The notes under the pieces are model-generated. The model was not told the DNA's origin. It was given only the letters and a program-made list of their open reading frames with translations, and made no database searches. From an uncultured Flavobacteriales bacterium (GTDB lineage: Bacteria > Bacteroidota > Bacteroidia > Flavobacteriales_D > Sanyastnellaceae), in contig CALGEI010000187.1 of NCBI GenBank assembly GCA_937881575.1, positions 1 to 49,408 on the forward strand: a DNA stretch of 49,408 nt, given 5' to 3'. Within the stretch, counting starts at the first letter, position 1. The number at the start of each line of letters is the position of its first letter. Shown piece after piece: positions 1 through 7,737 of this stretch. Position numbers and translations under genes: made by a program.

Positions 1-44
1 GTCCTCGAAGCAAGAATTTAACTGTATCCTTCATACTGCTTCAA

Positions 45-1487
45 TTAAAATTGGAAATAAATGAATTGTTTGTCTTCAACCTGAAGACCATGCACGCCCA
101 ATAGAATCACCCCCCAAGCCAGTGCGACATAAACGACCCAACGAAAAGGTCGCGGCGCAACCGAAAGCCAATCTGCAGCCTTTCCCCATCGTTCAACGAT
201 GCCCTCGATCAAAATCAAAAAGAGTAGCAGCACCACCGTCAATTGGTGATGCTCATCAGACATGGGTTCCACTGCCGTTTCAACGGGAGCCCAAGTAAAT
301 ATTTGGTTCAAAACCAATCCTGCGTCCTCAAAAGATTGCGCCCTGAAAAATGCCAGGGACAAAGCCCAGCAACCAGTCACAAGCAAAGCAGACACCCAAC
401 GTCCAACATTTTTTCCTTTCGCAAAAACCCGAACAAGCAATGGATCCAAACCAATGATAAAGATTCCATTCAAAGCCCCCCAAATCACAAAGTTCCAAGA
501 AGCTCCGTGCCACAAACCACTCAAGAGAAAGACCATCATAACATTCAGCGTCATGCGGCGCTTGCTGACCCGATTTCCACCCAAGGGTATGTAGAGATAG
601 TCCCGAAACCAAGAACTTAGGGAAATGTGCCATCGGTTCCAAAAGTTGCTAAAACTCGATGCGAAATAAGGCCTTTTGAAATTTGTACTTAGCTTGAACC
701 CGAGCATTCGACTGATGCCTATGGCAATGTCAGAATAAGCCGAAAAATCGAGGTACAATTGCCCCGTAAAACAGATCAATGCCCAAGCAGCAGCTGCACC
801 CCCAATCCCATCGGGCTGATCAAATGCAGCATCCACAACAAGGGCCAACCGGTCTGCAATCACGATTTTCTTAAACATGCCCCAAATCGCAAGCAAAAAT
901 CCGGAGCGCACCATTGCCACATCAAAGTGCAATTCATCACGATCGAACTGCGGCAACAAATCCTTCGCGCGCTCAATGGGTCCAGCGACCAACTGTGGAA
1001 AGAACGTCACAAATGCAAAAAATTGGACTGGATCACTCGTTGGCTCGAGTTTCTTCCTGTAAATATCCAATGAGTAAGACAGCGTTTGGAACGTGTAAAA
1101 ACTAATCCCAACGGGAAGTACAATTTCAAGATGTGCCGAAGCGACGCTGGCTCCCAAGGGAACCAAAACAGCATCCAACGAATCGATGAAGAAATTGTAG
1201 TACTTGAAGACCCCTAAAAGCCCTAGGTTCGCGACCAAGCTTGCAGCAAGAAGTGCCTTTCGCTTGGACTCCTTGTTGGATTGAAAAATGGCCCTCCCAA
1301 TGGCAAAGTCAACCACAGAACTGAAGATGATAAGACCCAGGAAGCGCCAATCCCACCAAGCATAAAAAAAATAACTTGATAGCAAGAGAAATACGTTCCG
1401 CACTCCTTTCTTTTTTGACATTCCGAACCAATAGAATGTAAAACAGACCGCAAAGAATACCAAGAAAATTATACTATTAAAAATCAT
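45..1487 (-). CDS. MBOAT family O-acyltransferase (AlgI-like)
   Basis: A 480-residue polytopic membrane protein of the membrane-bound O-acyltransferase family, which moves acyl groups (often acetyl) from a donor onto extracytoplasmic polysaccharide or lipid hydroxyls. Family signatures include the RWHISLSSWFRDYLYIPLGG stretch and, further on, the SGLWHGASWNF segment with the presumed catalytic His. Hydrophobic helices run through the whole length and the size is normal for AlgI-type proteins. The acceptor substrate cannot be read from the sequence. Its ATG overlaps the stop of a 77-residue ORF upstream (ATGA), which suggests a coupled and now damaged operon. Family assignment is firm; the substrate is unknown. 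Confidence 0.93.
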   Translation of the reverse strand: MIFNSIIFLVFFAVCFTFYWFGMSKKKGVRNVFLLLSSYFFYAWWDWRFLGLIIFSSVVDFAIGRAIFQSNKESKRKALLAASLVANLGLLGVFKYYNFFIDSLDAVLVPLGASVASAHLEIVLPVGISFYTFQTLSYSLDIYRKKLEPTSDPVQFFAFVTFFPQLVAGPIERAKDLLPQFDRDELHFDVAMVRSGFLLAIWGMFKKIVIADRLALVVDAAFDQPDGIGGAAAAWALICFTGQLYLDFSAYSDIAIGISRMLGFKLSTNFKRPYFASSFSNFWNRWHISLSSWFRDYLYIPLGGNRVSKRRMTLNVMMVFLLSGLWHGASWNFVIWGALNGIFIIGLDPLLVRVFAKGKNVGRWVSALLVTGCWALSLAFFRAQSFEDAGLVLNQIFTWAPVETAVEPMSDEHHQLTVVLLLFLILIEGIVERWGKAADWLSVAPRPFRWVVYVALAWGVILLGVHGLQVEDKQFIYFQF

Positions 1488-1717
1488 CTCGCAGATTTAC
1501 GCAAAAGCTGAGCGCGAAGTTTCAATCCATTGGATTTATTTTTATGCGACTTGCCCGCAAGACACCACCTCGTCCAAGCCAATTTGACAAATAAGCGGCG
1601 CAGTTCGATAGGCGCGTATATGCGAGAGGCATCAAAATCATCACTGAAAGGGTCTTCTGAAGCAATGATTGGGCGCGACTGCACAGCATGCGTCAGATTT
1701 TTGATACCAAAAGTCAC
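1484..1717 (-). CDS. hypothetical 77-residue ORF, possible gene remnant
   Basis: I do not recognise this ORF. It is hydrophilic and rich in Arg and Lys near its end. The only support is position: its TGA overlaps the ATG of the acyltransferase (ATGA), a common sign of translational coupling. It begins next to the phage-like scar at 1750-2031, so it may be the surviving 3' end of a longer gene whose front was lost there. It could also be a chance ORF. Confidence 0.3.
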   Translation of the reverse strand: MTFGIKNLTHAVQSRPIIASEDPFSDDFDASRIYAPIELRRLFVKLAWTRWCLAGKSHKNKSNGLKLRAQLLRKSAR

Positions 1718-1749
1718 TGTATTTGTGCCATCTGAATGCCTGACATCCC

Positions 1750-2016
1750 TTACTGACCATGATTTAGAACACTGCAGTGGATCAACTGAAACGATCCACT
1801 TTCATTTGTTTCGTTTTCGATGTCCTTGTATGGTGAAAAATCCGTGGGATCAAACGGGGTTGGACGTCGCTTCGGGTCACGGTTGGCATTGGCGAACAAC
1901 GCCATGAAACTGGACGTGTGGTTCCACATGCGGCGGCCGTCATCAATTCGTCCTTTACTGAATGCGAAGAGTTCGAAAAATGTGAACGACCAAAACTCAT
2001 GTGGTCGTAGGTTCAA
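1750..2016 (-). pseudogene. phage-like small tail-region protein, 5' end lost at a tRNA fragment
   Basis: The translated ORF (88 residues from a TTG) reads PHEFWSFTFFELFAFSKG, then a WNHTSSFMALFANANRDP segment, then PTPFDPTDFSPY. This layout (PxEFW start, central W.HTS..., A N.NRDPK, closing PxDFxPY) resembles small proteins encoded between tail tube and tape measure in phages of Bacteroidota. That comparison is from memory of the family pattern. No proper start or ribosome site is visible: the ORF's first codons fall inside the tRNA 3' fragment at 1994-2031, so the original 5' end was probably replaced there. No other phage tail genes are adjacent. Confidence 0.4.
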
Positions 2017-2031
2017 GTCCTACTGGGCGCA
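1994..2031 (+). pseudogene. tRNA 3' fragment (T-arm and acceptor strand)
   Basis: Positions 2007-2023 form a perfect T-arm (GTAGG, loop TTCAAGT, CCTAC), followed by a 7-base acceptor strand TGGGCGC and discriminator A at 2031. Upstream, ACTCAT and GTGGTC look like the 3' side of an anticodon stem and a variable loop. The matching 5' acceptor strand (GCGCCCA) and a D-arm are absent upstream, so this is a 3' fragment. Such fragments are typically left by integration of a phage or island into a tRNA gene. It matches neither of the two tRNA-Arg genes in the window. Confidence 0.6.
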
Positions 2032-2114
2032 CTTTCTCTTTTTCTTTTGCTCGCTTTCGCTGCCTTTTGCGAAGTAACTGAAGCATGGCGGGGATTTCGA
2101 TAGCAAGAGGAAAT

Positions 2115-2189
2115 GGCCCCGTAGTTCAATGGATAGAATAAGCGTTTCCTAAACGTTTGATCCGAGTTCGATTCTCGGCGGGGCTACCA
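2115..2189 (+). tRNA. tRNA-Arg (anticodon CCT)
   Basis: A complete cloverleaf. The acceptor GGCCCCG pairs with CGGGGCT with one G-U. The anticodon stem AGCGT/ACGTT encloses the loop TTCCTAA, giving anticodon CCT (decodes AGG). The T-arm is CCGAG-TTCGATT-CTCGG. The discriminator A is at 2186 and the CCA end is encoded at 2187-2189. The gene ends one base before the stop codon of the convergent synthetase gene. Confidence 0.95.
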
Positions 2190-4661
2190 CTAGAGGGCGT
2201 GAAATCCAAACGCTTGGCGTTCAAATTTAGCCCAGGCTTCCCTGAAGTCTTGGTTCTGTACTCTGAGAACTTCTTTGTGGTTGTTGCCGCACTCCATGAC
2301 TTCAAATCCTTTGAGGTGCATATTGGTCTTGGATTTTAATGTGGCCTTTGCTGCAATTCGTATGCCTGATAATGAATGAATGGGGCCATTGAATTTTTTG
2401 TATTGCCCCTGCATCCATGCAAAACGTCTTCGGTTTTCAATGAAGCGTTGATCGTCGATTTGGCTGGACCTCCCGTTGTAGAACGCTATATCGTGGGAAG
2501 CCACTTTCTTGCGTCCTAACAACTTGAATTGAAGACGGCGCTTTAGTCCTACATAGCGATCCCTCCAAGTGGGTTCAAGATCCGCAGGAGGATCAAGAAG
2601 AACAATTGGCAATACCTCTTGTCCTGCGGCGATTAGTATATCGGCCATGGTAAATGCCAAGGTATAACCGATACAAAGTGCTCCCAGTGCGTATGGCCCA
2701 TTGGGCTGAAGTTTTCGGAGCTCTTCTACATAACATTCCGCCCAATCTTGGAGTCCTCCAAAAGTCATCATCCTCTCGAGGGAGACTCCATGAGCCCAGA
2801 AGACATGAATGCCGATACGTTCATCCACAACTTCTGTAAAACGAGGGGAAATGAAGGCTTCACCAAGTTTGCCATGGATAAGAAACAATTGGTTGTTTGT
2901 GTTGGTTTTGCGAATGGTTACTAAGGGAGAGGGCCCTTCAAAGTTTAAATGTCCTGCATTCGCTTCTTTCATAAGGTGCGCAATACCACCAATGGTAGGG
3001 GGTTTGGCCAATTCCATAAGTGGAATGGTATTTCCGGTGGCTCGTTCGAACCGTCCGTGTAAACTAGCCCAAGCGAGAGAATCACCACCTGCACTGAAAA
3101 AATCAGTATCATGAGTGAGTGTCATTTGCAATCGAGGAATTTCCTGTTCAAACCACTCCGCAACGAGACGCTCGAAGTTTCCGTCAATACGGGATCCATT
3201 GCAGGTCCGGTTTGCAGCGGGTAAAGGTTTGGTTTCAAGTTTTTTCCGATCGATTTTTCCGGCTAATGTGCGGGGCAATTCCGTCATTTCTACCCAAGCT
3301 GTGGGCACCGCATATGAAGGAAGCGCTTCTAGAACATGCGCCCGAAGCGCATCAATATTGAAATTTCGGGAATGGATTGAAGGCACAATCCATGCAGCGA
3401 TTTTGTCATTTAAATCTTCTCGCAAGACGATAGCGACCTCTTCTACTTCAAGGTGGATGCGCACATGTTGTTCTACTTCGTCGAGATCCACCCCGTATCC
3501 GCTGATTTTAACGCGCCGGGCCGATCGACCGGCCAAGTGCAATTGACCCAATTCGTCGAGAAAGGCCAAGTCCGTTCCTGTGTAAGCGATTCCCTTCTCA
3601 GTGGACTCGAAAGAAGCGGCCTGTTCTGAAGTCGGATTGAAATACCCCGGGGAGACACTCGCCCCCGTGATGCGCAAACGACCAATTGTACCCACGGAGA
3701 CGGGTTCACCGTTCTCATCCAAAATATCCAAGTGGAGTTTTGATGAATCCCAGCCAGCCTTCAGGTCGTCTGCATTATTTAGGACTTTAAGAGCAATAAC
3801 GCTAGCCTCCGTCGCGGCAAGGTGATTGATCAAAAGGGCCCCTTTGGGTTTTACCCGAAGCCAAGCTTCGACATCGTCAAGTCTCACAGGCTCGCCGCCT
3901 AGATCAACGGCTTTCACAGAATGCAAGAGTTCAGCCGCCTTCGGGAGAGCTATCCAGCGTCTGAAAACGGAGGGCACGGTATGCAGGACTTCTATTTGCG
4001 AATGCTGGAGCCACTGTGTTGCTGCGTGGACGCCCAATTTATTCAAGTCAAATGCAACCAAGGTTCCGCCGTGCAGCAGGGTCCCGAGAATGTCCATCAT
4101 GGAAGCGCTGAACGCCGGAGAATAAAGCCATGAAACTTTCGTCCCTTTTTGAATGCCCAATTGACGCGCGAATTGGGTGGCGAAGTCGTTCATGCCATGG
4201 GAGGTTTGTTGAACGGATTTGGGAACCCCTGTACTTCCTGAGGTTTGAAAGATGGTACACACTTCCACGTGGTTTTCCGGAGGAACGACTGAGGTGGGAA
4301 CCCAATCAGGACGAATGGTTTTCAAATTCGGATGTGCAATTTTTGACAGGGGGAGATCGCTAATCAAAGCATGGGGCTTCAGATTCAGAATCAACCGATC
4401 CATCGTTGCCTCGGGCATGCGGTCGATGGGTATGGCAGTAGCACCGGCATGCCAGCAACCGAATAGAGCCGCCACAAAATGAGGTCCATTGGGCAGTTGA
4501 ATGGCTACGCGGCCTTGAGAGAATGCAGAAAGTTGCATGCTGACGGCATAAATATGCGTCATCAATTCGCCATAGGTCCAGACCATGCCATCGGGGCATA
4601 TAATGGCCGCTTTCTTAGGGTCCTCCTCTGCTATCCGCCCGAGTTCATTGACTAAATTCAT
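2190..4661 (-). CDS. stand-alone A-PCP-TE nonribosomal peptide synthetase-like enzyme
   Basis: An 823-residue tridomain enzyme with no condensation domain. The adenylation domain covers about residues 1-490: TSGSTGVPKS phosphate loop, NHLAATE at the A5 position, GTDLAF and GRSARRVKISGYG hinge region, and LPRTLAGKIDR with the A10 Lys. The carrier domain has FFSAGGDSLAW with Ser528 as the phosphopantetheine site. The thioesterase covers about residues 580-823, with LGALCIG (Cys663 where most have Ser) and a His in CGNNHKE. At the A4 motif, FSAS replaces FDAS, so the Asp that binds an alpha-amino group is Ser185. The substrate may therefore be a keto, hydroxy or aryl acid rather than an amino acid. 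ATG 4661 is preferred over the TTG at 4667. It is last in a four-gene operon, 2 bases after the previous stop. Confidence 0.9.
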   Translation of the reverse strand: MNLVNELGRIAEEDPKKAAIICPDGMVWTYGELMTHIYAVSMQLSAFSQGRVAIQLPNGPHFVAALFGCWHAGATAIPIDRMPEATMDRLILNLKPHALISDLPLSKIAHPNLKTIRPDWVPTSVVPPENHVEVCTIFQTSGSTGVPKSVQQTSHGMNDFATQFARQLGIQKGTKVSWLYSPAFSASMMDILGTLLHGGTLVAFDLNKLGVHAATQWLQHSQIEVLHTVPSVFRRWIALPKAAELLHSVKAVDLGGEPVRLDDVEAWLRVKPKGALLINHLAATEASVIALKVLNNADDLKAGWDSSKLHLDILDENGEPVSVGTIGRLRITGASVSPGYFNPTSEQAASFESTEKGIAYTGTDLAFLDELGQLHLAGRSARRVKISGYGVDLDEVEQHVRIHLEVEEVAIVLREDLNDKIAAWIVPSIHSRNFNIDALRAHVLEALPSYAVPTAWVEMTELPRTLAGKIDRKKLETKPLPAANRTCNGSRIDGNFERLVAEWFEQEIPRLQMTLTHDTDFFSAGGDSLAWASLHGRFERATGNTIPLMELAKPPTIGGIAHLMKEANAGHLNFEGPSPLVTIRKTNTNNQLFLIHGKLGEAFISPRFTEVVDERIGIHVFWAHGVSLERMMTFGGLQDWAECYVEELRKLQPNGPYALGALCIGYTLAFTMADILIAAGQEVLPIVLLDPPADLEPTWRDRYVGLKRRLQFKLLGRKKVASHDIAFYNGRSSQIDDQRFIENRRRFAWMQGQYKKFNGPIHSLSGIRIAAKATLKSKTNMHLKGFEVMECGNNHKEVLRVQNQDFREAWAKFERQAFGFHAL

Positions 4662-4663
4662 CT

Positions 4664-5800
4664 TCAATCTTTTGAACCTGTAATCATGATAACGCCGGAT
4701 TTGCCCTTGAGCTCTTCGCGAAGCTGATAAGCCGCCGAGTGAGTGGCAGCGGCGGCGAAGCAGGCGCGGATTTTTTGATCGGCTAAGGTTGCTTTGGACG
4801 CACGAAGTTCATCGGCAGAAACGGAGACAAATCGCCCGCCTGTGGTCTTCACAACCTTTCTGACGTAAGGATATGAAACGGTTGGGTTTCCGCGAAGAAT
4901 GGCAGCGGCTAACCCCTCGGGGTTCCGTTCGATATCATTTTCTGAAATAGCAGGGCGATTATCGCGGTCTGCCTTAACCATGGGAGCGCATGTTTCTTGT
5001 TGAACAACAATCATTGCAGGAATACGATCAATCCAACCGAGTTGCAATGCTTGTCGGAATGCAGAATGTGCCGCAATCACCCCCATACCGCTTGAGATGG
5101 CTTGAATGAAATAATCGGGAGAAGAACCATTTTGAGCCACAAATTGCTCAATGGCTTCGAGGTAAGCGGTTTTCAAACCTTCCCTTCGATAGGGGTTGTA
5201 AAACCCACCATCGGTTGACAGATTATGACGCTTTGCGTAAGCCTTAGCGGTATTTCCTGTTTCCATGAAATCACTGTCTGTAACATGAAGATCAACGTAT
5301 GGATTTAAAAACCGTATTCGACCCTGGTGGGTTTTGGGGACAAATACGTGCACCCAGAGATGGCCGGGGTGGAGCTGAGCCTCGTAACAATAACTGTTCG
5401 AAGAGTTTCCTGTGCTTGCGACCACTATTTCATTGATCCCCCCGGCCCAAAAAGCGGGAGCAGCAATGCTGGCTTGTCGGAATTTGGTGTTACCGGTCGG
5501 TAAATCCCCATCATTCTTGGCGAAGACCCCCGGCAAATCCACAAGTTTTTGCAATGTCGAATGCGCATCAGGGTAGATATAATTACCGAGAGGGAGAAGA
5601 TCTTTGTATCGATTCATTCCCGTTCCTGTAAATTCAGCGTTGCTGATGTTGGGGTAGGACAGCTCAATGGCACCCGAGCAAGACGGGCATTGAAACGTCA
5701 TGGCTTGCGGTGTTTCCTGACTACAATTGAGACATTTAAATACGCCATGCAATCCGAACTGTATGTCTTTTAAAAACTTACCTGTAGGTGTGACGGCCAT
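4664..5800 (-). CDS. threonine-synthase-like PLP-dependent enzyme with N-terminal zinc ribbon
   Basis: A fold-type II PLP enzyme of 378 residues. Cys23, Cys26, Cys38 and Cys41 form an N-terminal zinc ribbon, as in some threonine synthases and cysteate-synthase-like proteins. PTGNTKFRQ carries the Schiff-base Lys106; STGNSSNS follows as the Asn loop over the ring; SSGMGV resembles the phosphate-binding loop; the C-terminal MITGSKD matches the family ending TG.G.KD. It normally would perform beta- or gamma-replacement on a phosphorylated or activated amino acid. No homoserine kinase or aspartate-pathway gene is adjacent, so a specialised role feeding the A-PCP-TE enzyme is more likely than threonine supply. 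It lies 3 bases after the oxidoreductase stop. Cysteate or another beta-substituted alanine is a possible product, but this is speculation. Confidence 0.85.
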   Translation of the reverse strand: MAVTPTGKFLKDIQFGLHGVFKCLNCSQETPQAMTFQCPSCSGAIELSYPNISNAEFTGTGMNRYKDLLPLGNYIYPDAHSTLQKLVDLPGVFAKNDGDLPTGNTKFRQASIAAPAFWAGGINEIVVASTGNSSNSYCYEAQLHPGHLWVHVFVPKTHQGRIRFLNPYVDLHVTDSDFMETGNTAKAYAKRHNLSTDGGFYNPYRREGLKTAYLEAIEQFVAQNGSSPDYFIQAISSGMGVIAAHSAFRQALQLGWIDRIPAMIVVQQETCAPMVKADRDNRPAISENDIERNPEGLAAAILRGNPTVSYPYVRKVVKTTGGRFVSVSADELRASKATLADQKIRACFAAAATHSAAYQLREELKGKSGVIMITGSKD

Positions 5801-5803
5801 GGT

Positions 5804-6892
5804 TTAAATTTTTGATGAGTTTATTTTTTCAACTAAAATTTCAGCTGCTCTTGGAGCCATTTTGATGCCATATCCACCCAGCGCAGAGAGGGTGAAATAG
5901 GTGGTTTTTAATGTGTTTTGAGAAATCTCCGGGCGGTTATTCCGTGTGAAGCTTCTTATGCCAACAAAAGGCGTGAGATTGGCCAGTTCCAGACCCGGAA
6001 ACCAGGATTGGAATGATTCAAGTCCAGCTTCAAGAGCGCTTAAATCCGGGAGTGCATCTTCTATTCTTCCTTCCACTGCATCGCTTGGAGATAGAAACCA
6101 ACGATTCTGGAAGGGCCTTGCAAAAAATCGATCTTCGACTTCGTGAACCATCGGAACATTTGTGGATTGTTCGGAAAAGCCATGTTCGAAGTCTAGCCAG
6201 GCTGCAGTTCGACCGAGATTCTTAAGCCCTATTGGGGGAATATGCCCAATGTTGGCAATGCGGTCGGCCCAAGCGCCTGCGGCGTTTACAATGATGTCAA
6301 ACACTTCCGAATCATGGTTTTGAACTTCGAAGAGATGCCACTTGTCCTGAATCGATTCTATCCGGCCGATTTCGAGTCCAGTTATCAAACTTCCTTTTGG
6401 GTGCCTTTGGATAAACTGTTCTAGGTCCCCAACCATGCGAGGGACATCAATATCAAAATGATCGGAATCGAAAAGAAATTGGTCGCCAGGAAGTAATCTA
6501 AGAGGCAAAGGCGAAAGTGCCTTTAGGGCTTCTTCGGGATGAAGTGTTACTAGTTTAAGACCGTCTGACTTTGTTTTTTCTTGCAGTCTTGAAATCGCGG
6601 CCGACTGTCCTTTTCTGGCTAGAAAAATTTTACCTCTTTGACGTAAATATCCTTTTGTGCCAGAAGGCATCCAGAACGGTCGTTCGAGCGTGCCTCGACT
6701 TTCTGCCGCCAACCTACACACTTCCTCTGGGCCGTAATGCAAGCTGAAACTTCCAGCATTCCGCCCTGTCGCATGCAGGCCAACCGTTGCCTCTTTCTCA
6801 AATACCGTGACATGATAGCCTGAGTTCAATAAATGAGCCCCCCCCATCAACCCCGCTATTCCGCCTCCTATGATTCCTATGTAACCAGACAT
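5804..6892 (-). CDS. FAD-dependent D-amino-acid dehydrogenase/oxidase family protein (DauA-like)
   Basis: A 362-residue DAO-family flavoprotein. The N-terminal GIIGGGIAGL dinucleotide fold is followed by ATGRNAGSFSLHYGPE, which resembles the flavin-contacting stretch of D-arginine dehydrogenase (ATGRSA..). NAAGAWAD is the second FAD motif, and the C-terminal RSFTRNNRPEI plus GGYGIKMAP match the usual closing motifs. Members oxidise an amino-acid C-N bond to an imine that hydrolyses to a keto acid. In this operon it could supply a 2-keto or imino acid to the synthetase, which lacks the amino-binding Asp. The start codon directly follows the methyltransferase TGA (TGAATG), so the two genes are coupled. 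Confidence 0.85.
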   Translation of the reverse strand: MSGYIGIIGGGIAGLMGGAHLLNSGYHVTVFEKEATVGLHATGRNAGSFSLHYGPEEVCRLAAESRGTLERPFWMPSGTKGYLRQRGKIFLARKGQSAAISRLQEKTKSDGLKLVTLHPEEALKALSPLPLRLLPGDQFLFDSDHFDIDVPRMVGDLEQFIQRHPKGSLITGLEIGRIESIQDKWHLFEVQNHDSEVFDIIVNAAGAWADRIANIGHIPPIGLKNLGRTAAWLDFEHGFSEQSTNVPMVHEVEDRFFARPFQNRWFLSPSDAVEGRIEDALPDLSALEAGLESFQSWFPGLELANLTPFVGIRSFTRNNRPEISQNTLKTTYFTLSALGGYGIKMAPRAAEILVEKINSSKI

Positions 6893-7597
6893 TCAGAGAA
6901 GGGGTGTCTTTTGAAGATAAAATGCCAAACCGGGCATTTCAGAAGTCATGTGGGGTCCTTTTAGGTCCGCTTCATCAAAATGAGAAAGTGAAAACAATCC
7001 AGCGCAGGCGGCCTCAATCATTTCAATTCTCCATTGAGTCTCGGCTGATCGATCCGACTTGTTGTCTCGAAATGCTTTGACAACGAGCATCCATTTACCT
7101 CCTGGGCGCAACACCTTGTGCATCTTCTCAGCGACCAGTCGTCGTTCCTTGACTTTTTTGAAATTATGGAAGCAACCCACATCTAGGACCACATCGAAAT
7201 CCGCATGTAGCGTCGCTTCGATTGGCTCGGAGGAAAGAACGTCAAGAACTCCGAATGTGAGCAGTTTTTGCAGAGAGGGATGAAGTTTGGATCGGGATTC
7301 ATGAGCGATTTCAATCGCTTTCCCCGAAATGTCAACGCCATGAACAATACATTGGCCCACCTCTGCCATTCGAATTGCTAGCATTCCTTCCCCGCACCCA
7401 AGATCTAAAACGCGGGATTGCGAAGGAATCCAACCGGTTTTCATTGCGCGGTCGCATGCGTCCAAGGATTTTCTTCCACGCCACGGAGGAATCCGCTTCC
7501 GATTGGTAAAACTTTCATCCCACTTCGCCTGAACGGTTGTTCTAGAAGGAGGAAATATTTTTGACAAGATGGACCTGAGGGGTTGCATGCATGTCAA
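6893..7597 (-). CDS. class I SAM-dependent methyltransferase
   Basis: A 234-residue protein with the Rossmann SAM-binding motif VLDLGCGEGMLAIRMAE (motif I), GVDISGKAIEIA (acidic ribose-binding position), and FDVVLDVGCFHNF followed by LRPGGKWMLV (motifs IV and V). It belongs to the small-molecule methyltransferase type (methyltransf_25/TPMT-like). It is the first gene of the four-gene operon and presumably methylates an intermediate or product of the cluster at N, O or S. An internal ATG at 7588 (MQPLRSIL) is an alternative start. No clear TAnnTTTG promoter element was found in the 140 bases upstream, which end in the island attachment repeat. Confidence 0.85.
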   Translation of the reverse strand: MTCMQPLRSILSKIFPPSRTTVQAKWDESFTNRKRIPPWRGRKSLDACDRAMKTGWIPSQSRVLDLGCGEGMLAIRMAEVGQCIVHGVDISGKAIEIAHESRSKLHPSLQKLLTFGVLDVLSSEPIEATLHADFDVVLDVGCFHNFKKVKERRLVAEKMHKVLRPGGKWMLVVKAFRDNKSDRSAETQWRIEMIEAACAGLFSLSHFDEADLKGPHMTSEMPGLAFYLQKTPLL

Positions 7598-7737
7598 TAC
7601 GTTTTGAATCCGTATTTGTTTCAGTTTTCGAATTCGTATCCCCTTGGAGAGGTTTTCGGGATAGAAAAATGATAGATGGTTCTGTCCGAGGCTACATGCG
7701 CGGGGTATGTCACCACGCTCAGATCAATGAGGTTTGC
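7598..7737. other. intergenic region upstream of the biosynthetic operon
   Basis: About 140 bases between the methyltransferase start and the 58-bp attachment repeat. No ORF with credible content. It must hold the promoter of the operon if that is transcribed independently, but I could not find a convincing TTTG-N19-TAnnTTTG pair on the minus strand. Confidence 0.5.

Noticed and set aside
1986-2008. ACGACCA...TGGTCGT hairpin as the anticodon arm of an intact tRNA
   Set aside because: The loop would be nine bases without the expected T33, and no 5' acceptor or D-arm exists upstream; the tRNA is best read as a 3' fragment.
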